In this document: positions 33,164 to 42,025 of the stretch, piece after piece
Layout of the letters: each line of letters begins with the position of its first letter
Numbering within the stretch: position 1 is the stretch's first letter
Assembly (NCBI GenBank): GCA_947498055.1
Contig: CANMJA010000028.1
Coordinates: 1 to 60,643, forward strand
Source of the DNA: an uncultured Tenacibaculum sp.
GTDB lineage: Bacteria > Bacteroidota > Bacteroidia > Flavobacteriales > Flavobacteriaceae
DNA length: 60,643 nucleotides
Direction: 5' to 3'
Program-made: the position numbers and the translations under genes
The notes under the pieces: generated by a model
What the model saw: only the letters and a program-made list of their open reading frames with translations
The model's database searches: none
Told to the model about the DNA's origin: nothing

Positions 33164-35056
33164 ATGATGAAATATATTAGAAATAAGAAGATTAACATAA
33201 AAGATGATACGTTAGCAGGTATTACAGTCTCTTTAGCAATGATACCTGAAGTGGTAGCATTTGCCTTTGTAGCACAAATTAGCCCAATTGTAGCACTTTT
33301 TGGAGCTTTTGTAGTGGGAATTATCTCTGCAATTTTTGGAGGAAGACCAGGGTTAATATCGGGTGCAGCAGGTGCAGTGGCAGTTATTTTTGTACATATG
33401 ATACAAGAAGGACATGCGAAAGGATTACTATTTGATCAGCCTGTAGAAAATATGGGATATTTTTATCTCCTAGCTGCAGTGGTTTTAATGGGAGTTATTC
33501 AAATTTTAGCAGGACTTTTTAAACTTGGGAAATTTGTACGATTAATTCCGCATCCTGTAATGATGGGGTTTGTAAACGGATTGGCAATCGTTATTTTTAT
33601 GGCACAATTAGGAATGTTTAAAGAGAATAAAAAAGATTTCTTTGGACAGAATATGAGAAAAACTAAATCGAATGAGTTAGTTTATAGTGTTGCAAATAAT
33701 CAAGTAAAAGATTTGGCTTCTGGTACAGTACTATTTTCTATAGAAGGAAATTCTATAAAAAACGTAGCAACCAATCAAGAAGTTTTTTTACTTTCTGAAG
33801 GACAAGTTTTCGATAAAGAAACTAAGAAAGTAATTTTTAATGCAACAGGGGAAGGCTTTTATTCTGTGAAAGATAGTGGTGTTGTAAAATCAACTATGAA
33901 AGGAGAAAAATTATATACCATGATTGGTTTGGTTTTATTAACCATGTTAATAGTTTGGGGGCTACCTAAAATAACAAAAAAAATACCAGCAGCGCTTACT
34001 GCGATTTTAATTGTTACGATAATTTCTATTATTGGAGGATTGCAATCTATTAACGTAGGAGATTTTATTAGAGATGGAGGAGGAGCTGGATTAAATGGAT
34101 TTGATGAGCTGTCTAAAAAAATGAACATTTTTGAACTTTGGAGCAACCTTCCATTTAATTTAGATACATTAAAGTTTATTGCGCCTTATGCGTTTTTAGC
34201 TGCTTCGGTAGGATTGATAGAAACATTAATGACGATGAATTTGGTAGATGAATTAACAGATTCTAGGGGTAATGGAAATAAAGAATGTGTAGCACAAGGC
34301 GCAGGTAATATTGTAAGTGGTATGTTTGGTGGTACTGGAGGTTGTGGTATGATAGGGCAAACGGTTATAAATATTAATGCTGGTGGTAGAGGAAGATTAT
34401 CGGGTGTTACTATGGCGGTAACGTTGTTAATTTTTATCTTATTTGCAGATAAATATATAGAGCAAGTACCTATTGCTGCTTTAGTAGGAGTGATGTTTAT
34501 GATGGTGATAGAAACGTTTGCTTGGTCTAGTTTTAGAATAGCGAATAAAATTCCGAAAGCGGATTTAATTGTATTAATTATTGTTTCTGCAGTTACTGTT
34601 TTCTTTGATTTAGCAATTGCTGTTTTTGTAGGAGTTATTATTTCTGCATTGTCATTTGCTTGGGAAAGTGCTAAGAAAATTAGAGCAAGAAAAAGAATGA
34701 AACCAGATGGTACGAAGGTATATGAAATTTGGGGACCTTTGTTTTTTGGAAGTATTACTACTTTTAATGAAAAATTTGATATTAAAAACGATCCAGAAAA
34801 AATAGAAATCGACTTTGTAGAAAGTCGTATTTCAGACCATTCTGCCTTAGAAGCTTTGTTTGTGTTGGTAGAAAAGTATCAGGCTGCAGGAAAAACAATT
34901 AAGTTTAAGCATTTAAATGAAGATTCAAAAGTATTAATGTATAAAGCGAGTGATAAATTTCATGATGTTATTATAGAAGATGTAGACGATCCTCGTTACC
35001 ATTTAGCAGAAAATCCGGAGGCTTTTCCAAAATCGTTACATGAATATAAATTTTAA
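33164..35056 (+). CDS. SulP family inorganic anion transporter with STAS domain
   Basis: A 630-residue SLC26/SulP transporter, likely for sulphate, bicarbonate or another anion. The N-terminal signature is ITVSLAMIPEVVAFAFVAQI, and GGTGGCGMIGQTVININAGG follows near residue 390. The C-terminal STAS domain covers residues about 510-600 (WGPLFFGSITTFNEKF, KIEIDFVESRISDHSALEAL). Between residues about 155 and 245 lies a polar insertion of roughly 80 residues with repeating beta-turn phrases (VLFSIEGNSIKNVATNQEVF) that is not usual in the family. The substrate cannot be told from sequence. A strong terminator follows. Confidence 0.9.
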   Translation: MMKYIRNKKINIKDDTLAGITVSLAMIPEVVAFAFVAQISPIVALFGAFVVGIISAIFGGRPGLISGAAGAVAVIFVHMIQEGHAKGLLFDQPVENMGYFYLLAAVVLMGVIQILAGLFKLGKFVRLIPHPVMMGFVNGLAIVIFMAQLGMFKENKKDFFGQNMRKTKSNELVYSVANNQVKDLASGTVLFSIEGNSIKNVATNQEVFLLSEGQVFDKETKKVIFNATGEGFYSVKDSGVVKSTMKGEKLYTMIGLVLLTMLIVWGLPKITKKIPAALTAILIVTIISIIGGLQSINVGDFIRDGGGAGLNGFDELSKKMNIFELWSNLPFNLDTLKFIAPYAFLAASVGLIETLMTMNLVDELTDSRGNGNKECVAQGAGNIVSGMFGGTGGCGMIGQTVININAGGRGRLSGVTMAVTLLIFILFADKYIEQVPIAALVGVMFMMVIETFAWSSFRIANKIPKADLIVLIIVSAVTVFFDLAIAVFVGVIISALSFAWESAKKIRARKRMKPDGTKVYEIWGPLFFGSITTFNEKFDIKNDPEKIEIDFVESRISDHSALEALFVLVEKYQAAGKTIKFKHLNEDSKVLMYKASDKFHDVIIEDVDDPRYHLAENPEAFPKSLHEYKF

Positions 35057-35105
35057 TCTTAAAAAGAGATAAATCTAGAGTTTAATTTTTCTAGGGTTGT
35101 AAGTT

Positions 35106-35135
35106 AAAAAAGGATCGCTGAAACGATCCTTTTTT
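35106..35135. terminator. terminator after SulP gene
   Basis: A perfect 12-base-pair stem (AAAAAAGGATCG and its complement) with a six-base loop. It is shared with the convergent broken gene. Confidence 0.9.
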
Positions 35136-35168
35136 AGTTTATAAATAGATTTTACTTTGAATAATTGT

Positions 35169-35909
35169 TTAATGTTGGTAATTACTTCCATTAAATTTAA
35201 GTGTTGTTTTATGAAATGAAACTTTATCTTTATAAACACACTCTCCTTTTTTATCGTATTCATTTTTAGTTTCTGTAATTTTATTGTTAACCAAAATATT
35301 GAAATTACCTTTAGTAATGGTATTGGTAATGATAAAAACCTTTTCTTCTTTTAAAAATTCACCGTAACAAGTAGTATCCCATTCACCAACATACTCCATA
35401 GCCATGTAATTGTTTAAAACGTTTTTTAAAACATCTTTTTCCTTTGTAAAAAGAGATATAGATTCTTTACTATATGGGTTAGGCTTAGAGTTGTTGTAAA
35501 AATACACACGAATGCCAAAAGCTCTTTTATTTTTTGCTATTTTATAAGGGGCTGTATCTATTTTTATTTCGGCTAGTAATACAGCATCAGATACCCAACC
35601 GTTTGTTTTAGAACTTTGAAAATAACGGTATTTAATTTTACTAGTTGTAGTGTCTACTATTGAAATATGACTGTGTAATTAGAAAAGACCTTCCTCTTCC
35701 TTTGCTATTTCAGGAATTACAACAATAGTTTCGTTTTCTATCCTTGGAAAAAGCTTAGAAACTACTAAATTTAATTGTTTTAAAATTTTAGGTAATTTAA
35801 TTCCGTTTTGTGCTAACACAATACCATTTATAGAGATAAAGAGAAGTAGGAGTGTTTTTAAAGGCTTTTCAACGAAGCTATTTACAGGTAATTTCATTTC
35901 CATTTTCAT
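35169..35909 (-). pseudogene. exported protein gene broken by an in-frame stop
   Basis: One reading frame of 246 codons carries a single TAA at 35679-35681. The first part (76 residues) has a signal peptide ending VLAQ and then IKLPKILKQLNLVVSKLFPR; it ends PEIAKEEEGLF at the stop. The same frame continues LHSHISIVDTTTSKIKYRYF and on for 169 more codons to KFNGSNYQH without a fresh ATG near the break. Composition is alike on both sides, so I read it as one gene with a nonsense change. Alternatives are a sequencing error or readthrough. The start overlaps the stop of the MORN gene by 20-32 bases (ATG at 35897 or 35909). No family named. Confidence 0.65.
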
Positions 35910-36336
35910 TCCAACACTTGTTATTGATTAATATGTTATTCTCCCAAAATTGATCTTTCCAAATAGCTCCGTTTGTATGATAAAGTTTCCATTTTCCATG
36001 TTTACTACCTTCTTTAAAATTTCCTTCAGCACCTAACTTACCATCTTCAATGTCATAAACTTTCCACCAACCGTCTCTTTTATCATTTTTCATTAAACCT
36101 TCACCTGCTAAAAAACCACTTTCATGATACCATTTCATAAAACCATTTGCTTTTCCATCTATATATATTCCTTCGCTAGCGATAGCTCCATTATCCCACC
36201 ATTTTTTCTTAATTTCCTTTTTTTTCTCTTGTAAAAAAGAATTTTGAACAGTAGAATTTATTTCTGTTTTTTTATCCTTTTTACAACTACTAAACAGAAT
36301 AAAAAGAAATGTATAAAAGCAAATATATTTACTCAT
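35878..36336 (-). CDS. lipoprotein with MORN-type repeats
   Basis: A 152-residue protein with a lipoprotein signal ending at Cys18 (FILFSSC). From residue 46 it carries four to five repeats of the MORN/YwqK kind, each with a W-Y or W-K-x-Y core: WWDNGAIASEGIYIDGKANG, FMKWYHESGFLAGEG, GWWKVYDIEDGKLGAEG, GKWKLYHTNG. Bacteroidota proteins of this type are surface or periplasmic and are often near effector loci, though their functions are unclear. It is followed at once, with overlap, by the broken gene, so the two are likely in one transcript. Confidence 0.75.
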   Translation of the reverse strand: MSKYICFYTFLFILFSSCKKDKKTEINSTVQNSFLQEKKKEIKKKWWDNGAIASEGIYIDGKANGFMKWYHESGFLAGEGLMKNDKRDGWWKVYDIEDGKLGAEGNFKEGSKHGKWKLYHTNGAIWKDQFWENNILINNKCWNENGNEITCK

Positions 36337-36516
36337 AATAATGATTATTAACGTCTAAAATACTTATTTTAAATTTATATAGTTTTCCTAAGTACATAAC
36401 AAAAATTAGTTTATATCTTTAATAGGTTGATTCTAAAAACCTCGTGTGTTTGAATATTTAAGATAAAAGAATAAAATTAATACTAATGATGTAATATTTT
36501 TCTTTTTAGAAAAGGA

Positions 36517-37248
36517 TTAAATTGTAAGAAAATTTGGAGGTTGTTTTTTAGCTTTAATACACATAAAAGCAGGAAACCGATTAAGTTCTTCATAATGTTT
36601 AAGATCTAAGTTTTTAAATTTTTCTACAGGTTTTGGTTCTACTAATTTAGAAATAGAGAACCCATTTTCAATGAGAGGGTTTATACAATCTTGCAAAGAT
36701 CTTCTGTAGCTATACATTTTTATAGGAAACCCAAAACCTGTCCATGTACATTGTACCGATTCTACATCAAAATACACTTCAGAATTGTAATATTGGTATT
36801 CAAAAAATGGATGCTCAATAGAAATAATAAGTTCTCCATTGGGTTTTAAAACTCTGTAAAATTCCTGTAAAGTAGCTTTCCAATTTTTCATATAATGCAT
36901 AGCAAGTGCACAAATAACGAGGTCAAAAGTTTCTGATTTGAGCATGTTTAAGGGGTTTTGAATATCATGAACATAAAAAGTACCTCGATTTTCATTTCTT
37001 TTTTTAGCATATTTAATCATTTCTTCACTAATGTCTAAACCAACAACAGATGCTTTTTTTGAAAGTAATATTTCTGCGTATTTGCCAGGACCACAAGCAG
37101 CATCTAAAATATATTTGCCAGAAACGTTTCCTATTAACTCTAACATATTCGGACGGTCGTAATAAGCATTATGAGGCTTGTGATCTATAAGTCGATCATA
37201 GTCTTTAGCAAGTTCATTATAAGCAGTTTTAATTTTTGTGGTATTCAT
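36517..37248 (-). CDS. class I SAM-dependent methyltransferase
   Basis: A 243-residue methyltransferase with the Rossmann SAM motif ILDAACGPGKYAEILL near residue 48, followed by VVGLDISEEMIKYAKKR (acidic motif II) and FDLVICALAMHYMKNW (motif IV), then LKPNGELIISIEHPF. The substrate is not identifiable. I chose the ATG at 37248, 8 bases after the upstream gene's stop, because the in-frame ATG at 37299 would overlap that gene by 43 bases and add a non-homologous tail. It is likely co-transcribed with the membrane protein. Confidence 0.85.
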   Translation of the reverse strand: MNTTKIKTAYNELAKDYDRLIDHKPHNAYYDRPNMLELIGNVSGKYILDAACGPGKYAEILLSKKASVVGLDISEEMIKYAKKRNENRGTFYVHDIQNPLNMLKSETFDLVICALAMHYMKNWKATLQEFYRVLKPNGELIISIEHPFFEYQYYNSEVYFDVESVQCTWTGFGFPIKMYSYRRSLQDCINPLIENGFSISKLVEPKPVEKFKNLDLKHYEELNRFPAFMCIKAKKQPPNFLTI

Positions 37249-37256
37249 CTTTGTAC

Positions 37257-37889
37257 TTATTTTGATTTTATTAATAAAGTTCCGGTAGCAAAAATCCATA
37301 TAGAAATAGAGAATGTAAAAGTTCTAAAACCTAATAAACTAGTAAAAACAAAGTTATTGAAGATACCTAAAACAGTAATTATTAGAATAAAAACACCTAA
37401 CAATCCAATCCATTTTTCATTAGTTTTAAGCTGTAGTATTTGTAAAGAATATAAAAATATAGCTACGGTTAAAGCGCAAATAAAAATATAATCGAGCGAT
37501 TTATTAATGGCAAAACTAAAAGAAGTTATGGATTTTATAATAGCTAAATTTTCGGTGAGTTTTTCTGAGTGTATACTTAAAAAATAGGGGAGTGCTAAAC
37601 CATTGAATAAGGCAGCAAATAGAGCTGCTATTAATCCTAAAGAAACTATAATGAATGCTAAAATAGAAATATGATAAGCGTTGGTTAATTTTTTTGTAAG
37701 TCCGTAAAAACCAAAAAAGACAAAAGGTAAACAGCAAATAGCTAAGATATGTGTAGATGTTATCATTTTTGAAGTAGCTATAATTTTTTGAAGACTGCCA
37801 CCAGAAGGATGTAATACCATTGTTAAAATGATAAGTAATGAACCTAGAATAAGTGAAATTCCTGTGCTTTTGTAATATTGTTTTTCCAT
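37257..37889 (-). CDS. six-helix membrane protein of unknown function
   Basis: A 210-residue protein with about six hydrophobic segments (roughly 9-26, 44-66, 73-100, 125-147, 160-180, 185-205). There is no signature I can name; phrases such as GISLILGSLLIILTMVLHPSGG may recall DUF4386-like proteins. It lies between the Crp/Fnr gene (75 bases upstream) and the methyltransferase (8 bases downstream), so the three may be one unit. A transport or sensor role is only a possibility. Confidence 0.6.
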   Translation of the reverse strand: MEKQYYKSTGISLILGSLLIILTMVLHPSGGSLQKIIATSKMITSTHILAICCLPFVFFGFYGLTKKLTNAYHISILAFIIVSLGLIAALFAALFNGLALPYFLSIHSEKLTENLAIIKSITSFSFAINKSLDYIFICALTVAIFLYSLQILQLKTNEKWIGLLGVFILIITVLGIFNNFVFTSLLGFRTFTFSISIWIFATGTLLIKSK

Positions 37890-37963
37890 TGATTTGTTTT
37901 GAATATTAGAAAATCAAAAATCAATAGAATTATAAGAATGAACACTTGATTCAAATCAATAAA

Positions 37964-38530
37964 TTAAGAAGTGTGTAATCTATTTCGAACTCTACTTAGT
38001 GTTTCTGGAGTTATTTTTAAGTAAGAAGCAATTATTTTTTGTGAGAATTTTAAAATGATTTCTGGTTTTTCTCTTAATAAATGCGCATATTTCTGATCAG
38101 GAGTATAATTCTTATCAAAAAAATGAACACGGTTATTAGCAACGTCTAAAATTTTACCCATTTGTAAAAAAGAAGGAGAAATAGCAATTAATTGATGAAT
38201 AGATTCTATGGTAAGTTTATATGCAGATGTATCTTCAAAAGCGGTAATGTAATTTTCTGAAGGCTCTCTATTAGAAAAACTTTTAACATTAAAACACCAA
38301 TCTTTTTTTACATACAAATCGATGATATTTTTATCTAAATTTTCATCAATTTCATATTGATATGCTGCGCCTTCTATTATAAAATAAACTTCGGAACTAA
38401 TATCTCCTTTAGGAAGAATAGTTGTTCCTTTTTTAAATTCTAAATAGGTTAGTTCCTTTTGTAATAATTGTAACTCTTTAGAAGTGTATTTTCCAGAAGC
38501 ATCTAATGTAGATAATAAAATAGTATGCAT
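37964..38530 (-). CDS. Crp/Fnr family transcriptional regulator
   Basis: A 188-residue regulator with an N-terminal cNMP-binding barrel (KKGTTILPKGDISSEVYFII EGAAYQYE, residues about 34-61) and a compressed C-terminal HTH (QKIIASYLKITPETLSRVRN). Flavobacterial members of this group often lack the cyclic-AMP ligand residues. The barrel has no iron-sulphur cysteines. It may control the downstream membrane-protein and methyltransferase genes. The remnant at 16605-16769 belongs to the same family. Confidence 0.85.
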   Translation of the reverse strand: MHTILLSTLDASGKYTSKELQLLQKELTYLEFKKGTTILPKGDISSEVYFIIEGAAYQYEIDENLDKNIIDLYVKKDWCFNVKSFSNREPSENYITAFEDTSAYKLTIESIHQLIAISPSFLQMGKILDVANNRVHFFDKNYTPDQKYAHLLREKPEIILKFSQKIIASYLKITPETLSRVRNRLHTS

Positions 38531-38571
38531 TGTTTTTGTAAAATAAATTTGAAATACTAAGGTATAATTAA

Positions 38572-40212
38572 TTATTTATACCCATTTTTTCTAATTACAT
38601 CCTCCTCAAAAATCTCTTCTCCTTTTTTGTTGTAATACTGTTTTTTACCATTTAAAATAAGTTCCTCAATTTCATCTGTAAAATAATAATGGGCTTTATC
38701 AAATTTTATAGGAATAATTACTTCTCCTTTGGTATTTATAAATCCGTGTTTTTTATTATTTGAAACTTTTGCTAGCCCTTTATGAAACCTATTAGCTTCT
38801 TCAAATTGAAAATTAATAACGACTTCATTTTTTGCATTAATATATCCCCATTTGTTATCTTTTTTAACGGCTGTTAAATCATTAAAAATATATGGGTCAA
38901 TTTCGTCATATTTGGGTATGCTTATTATTTTTCCAGTAGTATTTATAAATTTATAGACTTTGTTTTCTTTTATTAAAGCATATCCATTTTTAGAAAAATC
39001 AGTAGCATAATTGTATTTAAAAGGAAGTTGTTGTAGCCCATTTTCTCGATAATAGCCATAATAACTCTGATTATTTGAGTTACGTCCTTTTACTTTAAAA
39101 AAACCGTTACTTAAAACAGCAATTTCTTCAAATTTAAAAGGAACAACAATAGCTCCACTTGCATTTAAAACACCTTTTTTTTGACTGTAAACTAAGTTTT
39201 TTTTCTTTTTTTCTTCGTTAGTATATTTTCTTTCTCCATAAATAAAACCATTGACAAAATAAGAGCTAAAACGATATTTACAAGGAATAATTTCCTTTCC
39301 CTTTAGATTTACAAACCCATTAACATAACCTAATTTATTGTCGTCTTTTGTTACTTCAATAAGCTTTGTTTTTTCATCAAATCGGTTAATAGAATGGTAT
39401 TTTCCAAAAGGAATAATTTCTTCTCCTTTTAAATTATATAGAGCAGTTTTATTTTCTTTTGTAATTTCTACTACTGGTTTCTTATTCCAAATTCTTAATC
39501 TATCATGTTCTAAAGGAATAATTTCTTCCCCTTTTTTATTAATAAGCCCCATAATTCTACTTCCAATAGCAATATCGTCATACTCCTCAAAATTACATTG
39601 CGTAGAAACGATAGCTACATTATTTTTAAAATCTTCAATATCACAATATTTAAAAGGAGTTATTTGTTGTCCTTTTTTATTAATAAACCCCCATTTTTCT
39701 TTCAAATAAACGGCAGCAAAATTGTTAGAAAATGAACGAGCATCATCATATTGAGGGGGAATGATAAAATTCCCTTTTTTATCAATGTATCCGTATTTTA
39801 ATTTTTTGTTTTCTAATATTCCTACCAAGTTAAGTCCTTCATTAAAATTAGAAACATTATCAAAAATAAAAGGTATTTTTATTATGTTTTTCTTGTCTAT
39901 AAATCCCCAATTGTACCCATTAAAAACGGCAATTGAACCTTCTGATAAAACATAAGCATTGCTATATTTGAATGGCACAATTACTTTACCGTTATAATCT
40001 AAAAAACCAGCGTAACTATTTTTATAAGCTCGGCACACACTGTTATAACAAGACCCTCTTTCATATAAACCTTTGGTAAGCTGCTTTTTCTTTAAAAACA
40101 ATGCCTTTTTGCCATTAGAAACAGTTTTGAATTCGGGAGTAGAATTTTGTGTGTATCCTATAAAGACTAAAAAAAAATGAATAATAAATATTTTTTGAAA
40201 CATACTTTTCAT
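38572..40212 (-). CDS. exported WG-repeat protein
   Basis: A 546-residue protein with a signal peptide (FIIHFFLVFIGYTQ) and then about ten WG repeats across nearly its full length, such as YNWGFIDKKNIIKIPFIFDN, KYGYIDKKGNFIIPPQYDDA, KWGFINKKGQQITPFKYCDI and KHGFINTKGEVIIPIKFDKA. The repeats form a beta-propeller or blade-like surface domain with unknown binding partners. I chose ATG 40212, 7 bases after the preceding gene's stop. It ends the exported-protein block that starts near 43531. A more worn relative is at 4936-6360. Confidence 0.85.
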   Translation of the reverse strand: MKSMFQKIFIIHFFLVFIGYTQNSTPEFKTVSNGKKALFLKKKQLTKGLYERGSCYNSVCRAYKNSYAGFLDYNGKVIVPFKYSNAYVLSEGSIAVFNGYNWGFIDKKNIIKIPFIFDNVSNFNEGLNLVGILENKKLKYGYIDKKGNFIIPPQYDDARSFSNNFAAVYLKEKWGFINKKGQQITPFKYCDIEDFKNNVAIVSTQCNFEEYDDIAIGSRIMGLINKKGEEIIPLEHDRLRIWNKKPVVEITKENKTALYNLKGEEIIPFGKYHSINRFDEKTKLIEVTKDDNKLGYVNGFVNLKGKEIIPCKYRFSSYFVNGFIYGERKYTNEEKKKKNLVYSQKKGVLNASGAIVVPFKFEEIAVLSNGFFKVKGRNSNNQSYYGYYRENGLQQLPFKYNYATDFSKNGYALIKENKVYKFINTTGKIISIPKYDEIDPYIFNDLTAVKKDNKWGYINAKNEVVINFQFEEANRFHKGLAKVSNNKKHGFINTKGEVIIPIKFDKAHYYFTDEIEELILNGKKQYYNKKGEEIFEEDVIRKNGYK

Positions 40213-40219
40213 TATTTTA

Positions 40220-40570
40220 CTATTTAATAACACCAGATTTTATACTAGAAATGAGTTGATTTACTTCCATAAGATTCCAGCTTCCACCGAGTTCTATATT
40301 TCCATTTTCAATAGGTTTGTTTACAAAAGGAGCTATTATAATTTCACCAAAAACAACTATGGCTAATTGTTGATCAGATTCTGTATTCTTTGTTAATTCA
40401 TAGATTTTCTGAGTTCCAATAGCATCAAAAATGATTTCTATAACATAATTGAAACCACTATAATTGGTAGTTTTTTTATGAATCGATTTAATATGTTTTA
40501 AATCGATAGCCAATTCTCTTTTAAGTTGTAGGTTTTCATTATTGTAACGATTATCTAAATCTTCTATCAC
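40220..40570 (-). CDS. SecDF-P1-head-like segment, downstream half of a frameshifted pair
   Basis: A 116-residue frame whose only start is a GTG at 40570. The last 75 residues match the pattern of the SecDF P1-head domain: ELTKNTESDQQLAIVVFGEI then IIAPFVNKPIENG, then NLMEVNQLISSIKSG, with LAIVxxGxIxxAPxVxxPI as the clearest phrase. SecD and SecF are membrane export proteins, whereas this piece has no membrane segment, so it is a stand-alone use of the domain. The frame is also open upstream for 15 codons (AYRKNGIYEVV), which reads smoothly into the preceding gene in the -1 frame. See the slippery site at 40600-40606. Confidence 0.65.
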   Translation of the reverse strand: MIEDLDNRYNNENLQLKRELAIDLKHIKSIHKKTTNYSGFNYVIEIIFDAIGTQKIYELTKNTESDQQLAIVVFGEIIIAPFVNKPIENGNIELGGSWNLMEVNQLISSIKSGVIK

Positions 40571-41139
40571 TACCTCATAAATACCATTTTTGCGATATGC
40601 TTTTTTATTTTTCTTTTAAAACTATCTAATTTATTTTGAGAAACAGCATTTTTATAATTAAGAGCCTCTAATTTAAAAAACTCTTTTTTAAATTGATTAT
40701 AGCGCTCCTCATCTTTTTTATATAAGTTATCGTATAATTTTCTTTTTTTTGCTTCTAAAGTTTTAGAAATAGCTGTTTTTTTTTGTGTTTTCTTCTTTTT
40801 ACCATTAGAAACAAAAAAATCGGGAGCAGGAGCTTTAGAACTTTCTTTTAAATTATATAATACTTCAATTTCTTTATTGGTAAAATTGTTGTAGAAACTA
40901 TTTAATATTTCATCTTCTATTTTTTCTTTTTGAATACTATTTTCTAATGATTTAATTTTTTTAGAATCTACAAAAGTTAATCTCTTTTTTAAATCATTAA
41001 ATCGAATGTTGTTTGATTGGTAATTGAATTCGATTAATTTATTTATAGTTAATATTTTAGCGTCAATTTCTTTTGATCTTTGACTTTTGCAGCTTTGTAT
41101 TGTTATTATTAAAATAAATATTAAACTTACATTTTTCAT
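40570..41139 (-). CDS. lipoprotein, DUF2059-like N-terminal region
   Basis: A 189-residue protein with a lipoprotein signal ending at Cys17 (IITIQSC). Residues 30-95 have a helical pattern like DUF2059 (SLENSIQKEKIEDEILNSFY, FTNKEIEVLY); a Lys-rich linker follows. Its stop overlaps the next frame's GTG. The last nine residues after the A-run (HIAKMVFMR) look out of character. If ribosomes slip -1 at 40600-40606, the protein would continue into the SecDF-head segment, giving about 306 residues. A single-base error in the A-run would have the same effect. Confidence 0.6.
   Translation of the reverse strand: MKNVSLIFILIITIQSCKSQRSKEIDAKILTINKLIEFNYQSNNIRFNDLKKRLTFVDSKKIKSLENSIQKEKIEDEILNSFYNNFTNKEIEVLYNLKESSKAPAPDFFVSNGKKKKTQKKTAISKTLEAKKRKLYDNLYKKDEERYNQFKKEFFKLEALNYKNAVSQNKLDSFKRKIKKHIAKMVFMR
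40600..40606 (-). other. slippery heptamer, candidate -1 frameshift site
   Basis: Read on the minus strand in the frame of the 40570-41139 gene, the codons are ATA AAA AAG, so A AAA AAG sits exactly in the X XXY YYZ register. This is the sequence of the E. coli dnaX slippery site. Slipping one base back continues GCA TAT CGC (A-Y-R-K-N-G-I-Y-E) in the SecDF-head frame. I see no obvious stem-loop or Shine-Dalgarno stimulator. Confidence 0.45.
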
Positions 41140-41140
41140 G

Positions 41141-42016
41141 TTACTTTTTATACGTAAAATTATATTCTTTGGTAACTTTATGAAATGTACTAAGAATGTT
41201 CTCGTTTTTCATTTTACTATAAATAAGATCTAATAATTTTTCGGCCTCTTTTAATTCATTTGAAAGAGAATTTTTATATCTCATACCATTTAAAAGATTT
41301 CTTAAAGCTTCTTCTGTTTTATTTTGAATATAGGTAATCTTAGCAAGACCATAATACCCTTCTTCCTTTTCAGGATGATTATTAATTAGTTGAAGATAAA
41401 AAGAACCGGCTTTTTCGTTATTTTTTAGTTTAAAATAAAGAGAAGCAATATTTAATAAAGCCGTTGATCCTTGCGGAAAAGACTGTAAAGATCTTTCATA
41501 GGTTGTAATGGCTAACTTTAACTTATTTTGTAATTGATAGGTAGAAGCTAAACTATCGTATGCAATTACAAAATGAGAATCTATTTCTGTAGCTTTTTTA
41601 TAAGCTGTTATGGCTGCAGGATACTTTTTTATTGTTTTGTATTCATTTCCTATTTTAAAATAAGCGTTAGCCGAATCTTTTTTTGATAATTGATAAAATA
41701 AACGTTCTTTTTGCTCTCCCATTTTACCTACTATTGGTGCTTTGCAATATTTAGTAAGTATACTAATAGCATCTCCAACAGTTTTTCTAATATCTTCTAC
41801 TGTATTTTTTCGATCTTTACTAGGTATTTTTTCTTCTATAGTTATTTTCGCATCAATAACGCATTTTTGTATTAGCTTATTAACATCTTCAAAATCTTTC
41901 GTGTTATGAATACAAAAACACGCTTTTTTTGCTATTTTTTCCTCTATACTTTGGGCATGAAAAGTAGCAGATGATAAAACTGAAAATAGAAAGAAGAATT
42001 TTAATTGAATCATCAT
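41141..42016 (-). CDS. exported TPR protein
   Basis: A 291-residue protein with a signal peptide (FFLFSVLSSATFHAQ). From residue about 115 it holds three to four tetratricopeptide repeats: ANAYFKIGNEYKTIKKYPAA, AYDSLASTYQLQNKLKLAI, ALLNIASLYFKLKNNEKAG, GYYGLAKITYIQNKTEEAL. The N-terminal part is a small domain with two cysteines (KKACFCIHNTKDF) and a third near 85. TPRs form a scaffold for protein binding. It ends one base before the lipoprotein gene, so the two are coupled. The partner is unknown. Confidence 0.8.
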   Translation of the reverse strand: MMIQLKFFFLFSVLSSATFHAQSIEEKIAKKACFCIHNTKDFEDVNKLIQKCVIDAKITIEEKIPSKDRKNTVEDIRKTVGDAISILTKYCKAPIVGKMGEQKERLFYQLSKKDSANAYFKIGNEYKTIKKYPAAITAYKKATEIDSHFVIAYDSLASTYQLQNKLKLAITTYERSLQSFPQGSTALLNIASLYFKLKNNEKAGSFYLQLINNHPEKEEGYYGLAKITYIQNKTEEALRNLLNGMRYKNSLSNELKEAEKLLDLIYSKMKNENILSTFHKVTKEYNFTYKK

Positions 42017-42025
42017 TTTATGTGG

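Noticed and set aside
39338..39709. plus-strand 123-residue frame inside the WG-repeat gene
   Set aside because: It mirrors the repeats (phrases such as KGIISSPF recur only because of the repeat on the other strand).
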